From: CBDESN01 sp965242495
GTDB taxonomy: Bacteria > Pseudomonadota > Alphaproteobacteria > MPNO01
DNA length: 64,000 bases
Direction: 5' to 3'
NCBI GenBank assembly: GCA_965242495.1
Contig: OZ251446.1
Span: 1,984,001-2,048,000 of the forward strand
Position numbers and translations under genes: made by a program. Below, piece after piece: positions 1-8,875 of this stretch (positions are counted from its first letter, which is position 1; the number at the start of each line of letters is the position of its first letter). Below the pieces are notes generated by a model. That model made no database searches. It worked only from the letters and a program-made list of their open reading frames with translations, and was not told where the DNA came from.

Positions 1-827
1 ATCTCGTTCCGCTCGAAGAGCATCCGAAGGATCTCTATCGCGACGCGCGTCTTGCCCGTTCCGGTCGCCATGTCGAGCACACCACGCTCGGCAGCCAGAA
101 ACGTCTTCACGGCCTCGGCTTGATGACGCCACTTGGCAGGCATCTCCTGCTGGGAGGATCGTTCCTCATCGTGCTTGGTGCGGATACGCAGCAGCTGCTT
201 TTTCGCTGCGTCGGGAAAGCTGTAGACGTCGACGCCAGCGTCCTCCTGGTTCCACAGCGCCTCGAAATGCATCCGCTTTCTCTCGGCCCGCGATACGCTT
301 CCCCAAGATGTGTACACGTCGATACACTCGCGGTTGTTCTCGAACGCGTTACGGCTTTCGTTTGATGATCCCGTGAAGGCAACGTAGTCGCTGCCATTCA
401 GAAAAATGCCGATTTTCTCGTGATAGATCCCGGTACCCGTCTTCGGGACTGCGATGCGGATCTCCAGCCGGCCGAGCTCGAGAAGCCGGACGAGACGGGA
501 CGCACCGTCGCTTGCGCCCTCGGCGAACTCCTCGTCGATGATCCGCACGAGACGCTCGGCGCAGATCTCGCGTCTCGTCATGCCCGCCTCGATGGACTTG
601 AGGTCGGCCTCGGAGAGCTCGACCGAGGTGATTAGCCGGATGCGGCCTTCGCTCTCGACGAATTCCCCAAGCGGCGCGCCGAAGGCTTCGAAGGCCGAGC
701 TAGAAAAATATCCAACCGCTCGCCAATACTCCCGCGCCTCGCGCAGCGATGGTCGAAAAAAATCCTCAACGATGTTGTCGTGTCCGGATCGATAGTCTTC
801 CCGGTACGGGACATCTTGGAGGCTCAT
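1..827 (-). CDS. PLD-like nuclease / SF2 helicase protein, N-terminal part
   Basis: The frame is open from an ATG at 827 to the left edge (275 codons), so the gene is cut by the window. Residues about 10-230 form a phospholipase-D-like domain with one HKD-type signature: HEK at 136-138, then a G-S-S-N motif at 153-156. A Q-motif-like stretch (WRHQAEAV, about 233-240) leads into the Walker A motif MATGTGKT at 253-260, which opens a DEAD/DEAH helicase core whose remainder lies outside. PLD plus SF2 helicase is the layout of several proposed phage-defence or DNA-restriction proteins, but no defence partner is visible here. No strong ribosome site precedes the ATG. A short upstream reading frame ends in an ATGA overlap with this start. 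Domain call firm, biological role inferred. Confidence 0.82.
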   Translation of the reverse strand, partial: MSLQDVPYREDYRSGHDNIVEDFFRPSLREAREYWRAVGYFSSSAFEAFGAPLGEFVESEGRIRLITSVELSEADLKSIEAGMTRREICAERLVRIIDEEFAEGASDGASRLVRLLELGRLEIRIAVPKTGTGIYHEKIGIFLNGSDYVAFTGSSNESRNAFENNRECIDVYTSWGSVSRAERKRMHFEALWNQEDAGVDVYSFPDAAKKQLLRIRTKHDEERSSQQEMPAKWRHQAEAVKTFLAAERGVLDMATGTGKTRVAIEILRMLFERNE

Positions 828-1270
828 CGCGGGTGGGAACCGATTATTGGCAAGACAGCATAGCGGACGTCGTCACGATATTTGGACCGGAATCCAGCCG
901 GAAGATGCGCGGGCATCGTCATCAGAATGCCCGTCGAGGTACCGACCGAAAGCGCCAATGCGCTGTCCAGTTGTCTCCGGCCACATAATCCGGTTGCTAC
1001 ATCCGCAGACGTTCGGCGCCGGATGTCGCCTACGGGGAAAGGTGAAGCTGCGAGCATCTCCGGTCCAGAATCTGGCGGCCCCCGGGCTAGCGGCGGCGAG
1101 GCTTGCGCCGCGTCGGGAAGTGGCACGGCCAAGCCAGGAGCGTGGGGTGGGAAGCATCTCATACTCCTGTACGGGTTTGCAGCGATGCTAGCTCACCCCC
1201 GGCGTGGGGATCTCTGCATCGCACTCCCGGAACGTCATTTCACCCTTCAACGGCCCGATGCCGTTATCGG
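828..1270. other. Intergenic stretch without a convincing gene
   Basis: Several frames are open because of the base composition, but none shows a recognisable domain. The minus-strand frame 824-1162 has a plausible-looking last 40 codons, and its TGA overlaps the helicase ATG as ATGA. It could be the tail of a decayed upstream partner. I see no promoter or RNA gene that I would defend. Confidence 0.4.
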
Positions 1271-1279
1271 TGACACTAT

Positions 1280-1646
1280 TCAGATGGTTTCCGCGCTGTC
1301 AAAGGTTTTAACCGATGCTTCCGGTGATGCGGGCGGTGGTCTGGACCTGGGTGTGGCCGAGCAGCTTGCCGATCATGGTCAGGCCCTCGCCGAGCGCCAA
1401 GGCGCGGGAGGCAAATGAGCATCGCAGATCGTGGATGCGCACGTTATCGAGGCCGGCACGCTTGCGGATGCGCCTCAGGGCCGTCGCAGGTCGGTCGGGT
1501 GCGAGCCGGGGGGGGGGGGGGGGGCCGACGATCACCCCATGGGTACCAATCCTTGCAGGGAAGCGCCGCCGGCACGGCGCAGGGTTCTGGCCCGAGTGGC
1601 GCGACACGCCCGCGGTCTCGGCGTCGGGAAGTTCGGGGCGCTGCAT
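1280..1646 (-). pseudogene. Tyrosine recombinase (integrase) C-terminal remnant
   Basis: The minus strand encodes the C-terminal catalytic core of a phage-type integrase: IRKRAGLDNVRIHDLR (first-box H-x-L-R), then an LGH box in IGKLLGHTQVQTTAR. In intact relatives the TTAR is followed directly by the Tyr nucleophile (usually YAHLA). Here it reads ITGSIG and stops, and a further integrase-like tail is only recovered in another frame, so the Tyr region is deleted or frameshifted. Upstream the frame passes through a 17-base G tract and loses homology. It is a non-functional relic, consistent with an old integration event beside the defence-type gene on its left. Confidence 0.72.
1508..1524. repeat. 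Homopolymer tract of 17 G
   Basis: Seventeen consecutive G residues on the + strand, lying inside the integrase remnant, where they encode a run of prolines on the minus strand. Tracts this long slip during replication. The host frame is already broken, so a phase-variation role is unlikely. An assembly or sequencing length error is also possible. Confidence 0.95.
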
Positions 1647-1650
1647 AGGA

Positions 1651-1791
1651 TCAGTCCTCGATCAGCCGTCCGGCTGAAGCGACGGGATAGAACAAGCACC
1701 GTCCTGCGTCCGACAGCCAGACGGACCCGAAACGGCCTCGATCTCGCGCATCTTTTGCATTGATGATGAAGGCGTTGGTGTCGAGGATCAC
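1651..1791 (-). pseudogene. Truncated PIN-domain (VapC-like) toxin
   Basis: A GTG at 1791 overlaps the stop of the preceding antitoxin remnant (shared GTGA). It opens with VILDTNAF, the first strand of a PIN ribonuclease carrying the first catalytic Asp. Only 46 codons follow before TGA, against about 120-140 in intact VapC proteins, and nothing after the first strand resembles a PIN fold. The central acidic residues are missing, so the product cannot be an active toxin. It is read as the stump of the toxin of a vapBC pair. Confidence 0.6.
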
Positions 1792-2063
1792 GCGAGGTCT
1801 TCGGGAGCGAGCCTCTCGAACTCTTCCTTGATCGCGCCGAGGACGCGGCGGTGTTCCTCCGCGAGCTCGGACAGCGCGCCGAAGCCGGCCATCCAGGGCG
1901 GTCACCCGTTTCCGGCTTGGTTCCCGCCTGTGTAGCGTCGGAGTTGTTCCTCAAGCGCTTCGGTGAAGAAACGCCGCAGGGTGACGCCGCGAGCGGCGGC
2001 GAGCGCCTTGGCCTGCCGGAACATGGCGTCGGGGAGTTCGAGGGTCGTTTTCATCAAAGCCAT
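1788..2063 (-). pseudogene. VapB-type antitoxin interrupted by an in-frame TGA
   Basis: The likely start is the ATG at 2054 (MKTTLELPD); an in-frame ATG lies at 2063. The first 50 codons are a ribbon-helix-helix antitoxin N-terminus (MKTTLELPD..AKALAAARGVTLRRF). A TGA at 1902-1904 stops it, and exactly in frame the sequence resumes as PPWMAGFGALSELAEEH and ends EEFERLAPEDLA, the usual C-terminal toxin-neutralising segment of this antitoxin family. The gene is therefore a full antitoxin split by one nonsense codon. The short protein could still bind DNA. The PIN toxin stump follows directly downstream. Confidence 0.72.
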
Positions 2064-2079
2064 ATTCCCGTAAGGACGG

Positions 2080-2098
2080 TATGTAGTGAACCCGGACA
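2080..2098 (-). repeat. Solitary IS481-type terminal repeat end
   Basis: Read on the minus strand from 2098, the sequence TGTCCGGGTTCACTACATA is identical over 19 bases to the left end of the intact IS481 element at 56441. It then diverges. No transposase lies next to it. It is either the end left by a decayed or deleted copy, or a target-like sequence. It sits just upstream of the broken antitoxin gene. Confidence 0.7.
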
Positions 2099-2178
2099 CA
2101 CGGTTGACGCGCCGGCCGCCGGGCGGCACAGTCGCGCGCGGGGCCAGCGTCCCCGACCGGCGTTCTTCGGTTCAACCC

Positions 2179-3369
2179 ATGCAGATCGAGTCCATCGTCG
2201 ACCGGCTCGACACGCGCTATCTGACCGACACGCTCGTCGCGCTCGCGCGCGAGCCCGCCGAGGTGCCGCCGGGGCGGGAGGTCTTCATCGCGCCCGACGA
2301 TCCCAAGCTCGTGCGCTACGTCCAGGAGGCGCTGCGCCCCAGGTTCGCCGCCGCGGGCGCGCCGGAGTTGATCGACGCGCCGGGCAACCAGATCGTGGCG
2401 CGCATCGGCGAAGGCGCCAAGCCGGCGACCCTTCTGATCCAGGTCTACACGCCGGTCCAGCATCACAACCGGATGGACGAACCGCTGTCCGGGAGGATCG
2501 CCCACGCCGCCCGCTGGGGCTATGACGAGCCTTGCGTATTCGGCCAGGGGGTGGGCCAGAACAAGTCCCACCAGGCGATCGCGCTGGCGGTCCTCAAGCT
2601 GCTGGCGGACCGGCGCGCGCCGCTCGCGGGCGCGCTTTACGTCGCCGTCAACAACGAAGGCCGCAGCAGCCACGCCTGCACCCGGGCGATCCTCCGGGCG
2701 CTGCCGACCGCGCCCGACTTCGCCCTGCTGCTCACCCGGACCGGAGAGCGCATCTCGCTCGGCAATCGCGGTCGGGTGGACGTGAACGTCACGCTGCGCG
2801 GCAAGGCGGCGCATTCGAGCGCGCCCGACAGCGGCCTGAGCGCGATCGACGGCGCCCATGAGGCGATCGGCCGGCTGAAGGCGATGGCGTTGCCGGGATC
2901 GCATCCCCTGCTGGGGCGCCGGCGCGTCCTGCCCTATCAGGTGACGTTCGAGCCGCTCGCCCCTCACACCCTGCCCGAGATCGCGCGCCTTCGTATCGAT
3001 CGCCGGCTGCTGCCCGGGGACGATCCGGCGGAGGCGACGGCGGAGATCCGCCGGGCGCTCGGCGACATGGCGCCCTTCGAGACGACCGTCGAGCAGGGGC
3101 CGCATATGTGGCCGGCGCTGGTCGATCCCGAGGAGCGGGGAGTCCGGCTGCTCGCCCAGGCGCATCGCGCCGTACACGGCGCCGACCCGGAAACCTTCTA
3201 CGGCCAAGGCTCGTTCGACGCCGGCGGGCCGTGCGCGGCTGGCATTCCGGCGGTCATGTACGGCGTGGGCGGCGGCGGGTCGCTGCTCGACGCCGATTTC
3301 GTCCCGCTCTCCCATCTCGACCGGGTCGCGCGGGTGGTAGCCCGCACCGTCCTCGCCTTTCTGCAATAG
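2179..3369 (+). CDS. M20-family peptidase/deacylase-like protein
   Basis: 396 residues from an ATG at 2179; longer in-frame starts exist but the added residues are low-complexity. The fold pattern is M20 metallopeptidase: a catalytic half with HHNRMDEP at 95-102 and NNEGRSSH at 158-165, a lid/dimerisation segment around 175-290, then GQGSFDAGGPCAAGIPA near 340. The canonical H-x-D and Glu-Glu metal motifs are modified (H-N-R-M-D instead of H-x-D; NNEG where DEE is usual), so this is a divergent branch and its metal chemistry is uncertain. It is followed 16 bp later by an LLM flavoenzyme, suggesting one transcript. The substrate is probably an N-acyl or amidated compound, by family only. Confidence 0.8.
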   Translation: MQIESIVDRLDTRYLTDTLVALAREPAEVPPGREVFIAPDDPKLVRYVQEALRPRFAAAGAPELIDAPGNQIVARIGEGAKPATLLIQVYTPVQHHNRMDEPLSGRIAHAARWGYDEPCVFGQGVGQNKSHQAIALAVLKLLADRRAPLAGALYVAVNNEGRSSHACTRAILRALPTAPDFALLLTRTGERISLGNRGRVDVNVTLRGKAAHSSAPDSGLSAIDGAHEAIGRLKAMALPGSHPLLGRRRVLPYQVTFEPLAPHTLPEIARLRIDRRLLPGDDPAEATAEIRRALGDMAPFETTVEQGPHMWPALVDPEERGVRLLAQAHRAVHGADPETFYGQGSFDAGGPCAAGIPAVMYGVGGGGSLLDADFVPLSHLDRVARVVARTVLAFLQ

Positions 3370-3385
3370 AAGTGGAGCCGACGCC

Positions 3386-4393
3386 GTGCCGTCACCAATC
3401 CCGATGAAGGCCAAATTCGGCCTCAGCCTCTCCACCCGCGCCATATTGTTCGACTGGGGCACGCTCGACGATCTGCTCGACATGGCCGAGACCGCCGAGC
3501 GATCGGGCTGTTTCCACGGCGTCTGGGTGGGCGACAACATTCTGTCCAAGCCTCGCGTCGAAGCGATCGTCACCTTGTCGGCGATGGCGACGCGGACCCG
3601 CCGGGTCAAGCTGGGGACGGTCTGCCTGGCGAGCTTTCCGCTGCGCGATCCGATCCTGTTCGCCCTGCAATGGGCCAGCCTCGACGTGCTCTCGCAGGGC
3701 CGGACCATCCTCACCGTGTGCAATGGCGGCGGCGACCGGGACGGCCCGCAATTCGCCCACGAGCTCGAGGTCATGGGCGTGAAATCGCGCGAGCGGGTCG
3801 GGCGGGTGGTCGAGGGAATCGCCGTTCTCCGCCGGCTGTGGAGCGACGAGACGGTCACGCATGAAGGCGAATACTTCCGCTTCGCCGGCGTCAAGCTGGA
3901 GCCCAAGCCGGCGCAGGCATCGGTCCCGATCCTTCTCGCCGTGAACCCGCCGGCGGAACGGGCCGACGCGGCGACGGTCGAGCGCGTCCTTCGGCGGGTC
4001 GCCGCCCATGCCGACGGCTGGCAGACCGACAGCACGCCGGTGGACGCCTTCCGCGAGCGGCTCGGCCGTATCCGCGGCCATGCCAACGAACTCGGCCGGG
4101 ACGCGGCCGGTTTCGAAGGCTCGCTGCACATGATGGTCAACATCAACGAGGACCGGGATCGGGCGTTCGAGGAAGCGACCAGCTTCCTCGCCTCCTATTA
4201 CGGCGCCGGCTACATCACGCGGGAGCGCGCCGAGACATGGCTCGCCTACGGCTCCCCGCAGGCGGTGATCGACAAGATCTCGGCCTATATCGAGGCCGGC
4301 TGCACGATCCCCATCCTGCGCTTCGTGGCGCCCCGCCCCAAGGAACAGCTTCAGCGATGCATCGAAGAGATCCTGCCCGCCTTCCGCGCCTGA
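3386..4393 (+). CDS. LLM-class F420/flavin-dependent oxidoreductase
   Basis: 335 residues from a GTG at 3386 with GTGGAG eight bases upstream; an ATG at 3404 is the alternative. It shows the luciferase-like monooxygenase TIM barrel: an N-terminal strand KFGLSLSTR, VWVGDNIL, TRRVKLGTVCL, the SLDVLSQGR helix typical of the family, and the C-terminal GSPQAVIDKISAYIEAGC. Such enzymes use reduced flavin or F420 for monooxygenation or hydride transfer. The hydrolase upstream and the sugar dehydrogenase overlapping its end make a small catabolic operon likely. The substrate is unknown. Confidence 0.88.
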   Translation: MPSPIPMKAKFGLSLSTRAILFDWGTLDDLLDMAETAERSGCFHGVWVGDNILSKPRVEAIVTLSAMATRTRRVKLGTVCLASFPLRDPILFALQWASLDVLSQGRTILTVCNGGGDRDGPQFAHELEVMGVKSRERVGRVVEGIAVLRRLWSDETVTHEGEYFRFAGVKLEPKPAQASVPILLAVNPPAERADAATVERVLRRVAAHADGWQTDSTPVDAFRERLGRIRGHANELGRDAAGFEGSLHMMVNINEDRDRAFEEATSFLASYYGAGYITRERAETWLAYGSPQAVIDKISAYIEAGCTIPILRFVAPRPKEQLQRCIEEILPAFRA

Positions 4394-5535
4394 ACGAGCC
4401 GCCGGCGCGGACGGGAGCGCCGCTTCGGGCGCTGGCGGTCCTCTCGATCCTGGCGGCCGCGCCGGCCGCGGAGGCCGCCGCCCGGACCGTATCCAGCGAG
4501 CGGCATGTCTTCCGCCTGACGACGGTCGCCCAAGGCCTCGAACATCCCTGGGGGCTGGCCTTCCTGCCCGGCGGCGACATTCTGATCACCGAGCGGCCGG
4601 GCCGGCTGCGGATCCTGCGTGATGGCGCGCTCGACCCCGCCCCGATCGCCGGCGCGCCGCGCGTCGCCGCGGCGGGACAGGGCGGCCTCCTCGACGTAGC
4701 CCTTCACCCCCGCTTCGCGGAGAACCGCCGGATATACCTGTCCTACGCCGGCCGCGGCCGCGGCGGAGCCGGCACCGAGGTGCTGCGCGCCCGGTTCGAC
4801 GGCGAACGGCTCACCGCGCTGCGGACGATCCTGGCCGTGACGCCCAAATCCGGCGGCGGCCGGCATTTCGGCTCCAGGATGGTCTTCGCCGACGGCGGTC
4901 TTCTCTACGTCACCACCGGCGAGCGCGGCGACCCCGACCGGGCGCAGGATCTCGGCGATCTCGCCGGCAAGGCGCTGCGCGTCCGGGACGACGGAACCGC
5001 CCCGCCCGACAACCCCTTCGTCGGCCGCCGGGGCGCGCGGCCGGAAATCTTCTCCTACGGCCATCGCAACCCGCAGGGGCTGGCGGTGAACCCGGCGACC
5101 GGGCGGGTCTGGGCGGTCGAGCACGGCCCACGCGGCGGCGACGAGCTCAACCTTCTCGCGGCCGGAGCCAATTACGGCTGGCCGGTCGTCACCCATGGCA
5201 GGAGCTATGCCGGCTTCGAGATCGGCGAGGGAACGTCCAAACCCGGCATGACCCAACCCCGGCGCTACTGGACGCCGTCGATCTCGCCTTCGGGTCTCGC
5301 CTTCTACACCGGGGCGGCCTTTCCGCGCTGGCGCGGCGACATCTTCCTCGGCGCGCTGTCGGGACGGACGCTGGTGCGGCTCGAGCTGGAGGGCTCCCGC
5401 GTGGTCCACGAGGAGCGGCTGCTCGACGGGTTCGGCGAACGCATCCGCGACGTGCGCCAGGGACCCGACGGCAAGCTGTATCTGCTCACCGACCACCCCG
5501 AAGGTATGCTGCTGCGCATGGACCCGGCCGGCTGA
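4357..5535 (+). CDS. PQQ-dependent sugar (aldose/sorbosone-type) dehydrogenase
   Basis: 392 residues from the ATG at 4357, overlapping the LLM gene by 37 bp. A hydrophobic signal segment (RALAVLSILAAAPAAEA, about 24-40) predicts export to the periplasm. The mature part is a six-bladed beta-propeller of the soluble glucose/sorbosone dehydrogenase family: LEHPWGLAFLPGG, TERPGRLRI, a run ending in TTGERGD, YGHRNPQGLAVNP, EHGPRGGDELN, and a last blade with LTDHPEGMLLRM. It would oxidise aldoses or related alcohols with PQQ and pass electrons to the respiratory chain. No PQQ biosynthesis genes are in view. Confidence 0.88.
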   Translation: MHRRDPARLPRLNEPPARTGAPLRALAVLSILAAAPAAEAAARTVSSERHVFRLTTVAQGLEHPWGLAFLPGGDILITERPGRLRILRDGALDPAPIAGAPRVAAAGQGGLLDVALHPRFAENRRIYLSYAGRGRGGAGTEVLRARFDGERLTALRTILAVTPKSGGGRHFGSRMVFADGGLLYVTTGERGDPDRAQDLGDLAGKALRVRDDGTAPPDNPFVGRRGARPEIFSYGHRNPQGLAVNPATGRVWAVEHGPRGGDELNLLAAGANYGWPVVTHGRSYAGFEIGEGTSKPGMTQPRRYWTPSISPSGLAFYTGAAFPRWRGDIFLGALSGRTLVRLELEGSRVVHEERLLDGFGERIRDVRQGPDGKLYLLTDHPEGMLLRMDPAG

Positions 5536-5541
5536 AGCGGC

Positions 5542-5577
5542 CGGGTCGGCGCGGCGTCGGTACGGGTCGGCGCGGCG

Positions 5578-5579
<2 letters not shown>
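5542..5579 (+). repeat. Short direct duplication at a convergent gene junction
   Basis: The 17-base unit CGGGTCGGCGCGGCGTC occurs at 5542-5558 and again at 5563-5579, separated by four bases, between the stop codons of the sugar dehydrogenase and the formaldehyde dehydrogenase. The second copy touches the latter's stop codon. It looks like replication slippage. No clear terminator hairpin with a T-run is present. Confidence 0.7.
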
Positions 5580-6687
<1,108 letters not shown>

Positions 6688-6799
6688 GGCGGCTGCATCC
6701 CTGTTGCCGGTTGAGCGCCCGGATGTTCCCAAGGCCGGGCGGCCGGCGCAAGCCCGCGTTTCTCGTCATACGGCCCGGTATCGCCCGGGGAATTCCGGG

Positions 6800-8872
6800 T
6801 CAACGGCCCTCGCGCCGCCAAGCCAGCATCAACGCGCCCAGAGCGAGGACCAGGAGCGCGACCGCGGGCAGCAGCGGCGCCTCGCGCAGGCTGACCACGC
6901 GGTGGACGCGGTTGGCGACGAGGCCGAGCCAGCCCTCGCCCGCGGCGACGCGCCCCGGGCGCACGCGGCGCAGCGACGGCAGGCCGTCCGCCGCCCACAG
7001 GACGCCGCCGCCCGTCGCCGTCGCCGCGGGGGCCAGGCGGTCCGCGGTCGCGCGCATGTCGGCGAACTCCAGCGGGTTGAGATCGCCGACCGCGGCCAGC
7101 GTCGTCCGCCGCGCGTCGCTGATCCGGTAGACGCCGGCCTGCTCCACGGCGATCGTGGCCCGCGAGCGGCCGCCGGATCCCTCTTCAAGCCGCAGCGTGC
7201 GGACCTCTCCCGACGGGGCGGTGACCTGGACCGGGCTCGGGTCGGCCTCCAGGCTCCGCCGCACGATCGACAACCGGCCCCCCTCGACCTCCGACCGGAG
7301 GTCGTTTTCCTCCAGATCCGGCTCCTTCATCAGCCAATGCGCCAACCGCCGCAGCAGTTCGGCATGGGGGCCGCCGCCCTCGAAGCCGCGCGCCCACAGC
7401 CAGACGTGATCGCTCAACAGCTGCGCCACCCGGCCGTCGCCCACGCGGTCGAGGATCAGGAGCGGCTGCGCCTCGGCGCCGTTCATCAGCACCATGCCGC
7501 GCCGGCCGGCGACCTCGATCTGGCGGAACCAGCGGCCCCAGCGCGGCGGCTCGTCCTCGACGCCGGGCAGGTCGGCGGTCACCGGATGACGCAAACCGGT
7601 GGACGCCGGCCGCGCGCGCAGACCCCGCTCGAAGACCCGGCCGGTGGGCTCGCCCGGCAACACCGCCCCGAGCGGCGTCCGGAACAGGCTGGAGGGCGAG
7701 GCGAAACCCGGTCCCGCGGCTTCGAGCAGCGCCCCCCCCTCGCGGACGTAGCGGACGATGTTGTCGAGATAGAGCGACGGGATCACCCCGCGGCGGCGAT
7801 AGCGGTCGAAGATGATCAGATCGAACTCCGACAGCCTGACCTCGAACAGTTCGCGGATCGGAAAGGCGATCAGCGACAACTCCCGCACCGGCGTCGCATC
7901 CTGCTTTTCGGGCGGCCGCAGGATGGTGAAATGAACCAGATCCACCGACGGGTCGGCCTTGAGGAAGTTGCGCCATACGCGCTCGCCCGGATGCGGCTTG
8001 CCCGAGACCAGCAGCACCCGGAGCCGCTCGCGGACGCCGTTGATCCGCAGCACGGCGCGGTTGTTGGCGGCGGTGAGCTCGCCGGCGCCGGGCTCGACCT
8101 CGATGCGGACGATGTTGGACCCGGCGCGGTCGATGTCGATCGGGATCTCGTGCGGCCGGCCGATCGGGACCCGGACGACCCGGTCCTCGCCGTCGCCCTG
8201 GCCGATCCGGACCCGCGCCACGGCGCCGCGCGCGGCCTCATCGGATACCCGTATCCGCAGGGCGACGCTCTTGCCGACCAGCGCGAAGCGGGGCGCATGC
8301 TCAACCGTCAACATGCGGTCGCGCTCGCCGCGCCGGCCGGTGAGCAGGACGTGCAGCGGACCGGCGACCGGCGGCGCGGCGTCCGGTCCGGGCGCGTCGT
8401 GCACCTGGCCGTCGGTCAGCAGGATGGTCGCCGCCATCCGGCGGCGCGGCGTCTTGCCGAGGGCCTGGCCCAGGGCGTCGAACAGCCGCGTGCCGTCGAC
8501 CGGGCCGGCCGCGCCCGAACCGCTCGCCGCGCCGGCGCGGACGACCTTCACCTCGAGTTCGGACAGCCGCGCCAAGCCGGCCTGCAAATGCTCCAGCGCA
8601 GCTTCGGTCCGCTCGCGCCGGCCGGCGACGCGCTGGCTCGGCGAATCGTCCACCACCACCGCCGCCACGTCGGGCAACCGCTCGCGCTCCTCCTCGACCA
8701 GGACCGGATTGGCCAGCCCGATCCACAGCACGGCGAGCCCGCCCGCCCGCCAAACCGTCCCGCGCGCGCGCCGGGCCAGGCCGAACCCCGCGAAGAGCAG
8801 CGCGGCCGCGGCCAGCGGGACCAGCACGGACCAAGGGAACAAGGGCGCGAAGTCGATCGCGAGCCGGTCCAT
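6800..8872 (-). CDS. Membrane protein with glutamine-amidotransferase-like domain (MoxR-operon protein)
   Basis: 690 residues from the ATG at 8872. Two N-terminal membrane segments (SVLVPLAAAALLFAGFGLA; GGLAVLWIGLANPV), a vWA-like stretch with VVVDDSPSQ and TILLTDGQVHD, a beta-rich central part, then a class-I glutamine-amidotransferase-like fold (LRVLLVSGKPHPGERVW, DLIIFDRY, YVREGGALLEAAGPG) and a last membrane segment near the C-terminus. No catalytic Cys is evident in the amidotransferase-like domain, so it is probably a binding module. It is the last gene of the moxR/DUF58/DUF4159 operon, three bases after its neighbour. The molecular role of this operon is not established. Confidence 0.85.
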   Translation of the reverse strand: MDRLAIDFAPLFPWSVLVPLAAAALLFAGFGLARRARGTVWRAGGLAVLWIGLANPVLVEEERERLPDVAAVVVDDSPSQRVAGRRERTEAALEHLQAGLARLSELEVKVVRAGAASGSGAAGPVDGTRLFDALGQALGKTPRRRMAATILLTDGQVHDAPGPDAAPPVAGPLHVLLTGRRGERDRMLTVEHAPRFALVGKSVALRIRVSDEAARGAVARVRIGQGDGEDRVVRVPIGRPHEIPIDIDRAGSNIVRIEVEPGAGELTAANNRAVLRINGVRERLRVLLVSGKPHPGERVWRNFLKADPSVDLVHFTILRPPEKQDATPVRELSLIAFPIRELFEVRLSEFDLIIFDRYRRRGVIPSLYLDNIVRYVREGGALLEAAGPGFASPSSLFRTPLGAVLPGEPTGRVFERGLRARPASTGLRHPVTADLPGVEDEPPRWGRWFRQIEVAGRRGMVLMNGAEAQPLLILDRVGDGRVAQLLSDHVWLWARGFEGGGPHAELLRRLAHWLMKEPDLEENDLRSEVEGGRLSIVRRSLEADPSPVQVTAPSGEVRTLRLEEGSGGRSRATIAVEQAGVYRISDARRTTLAAVGDLNPLEFADMRATADRLAPAATATGGGVLWAADGLPSLRRVRPGRVAAGEGWLGLVANRVHRVVSLREAPLLPAVALLVLALGALMLAWRREGR

Positions 8873-8875
8873 GGG

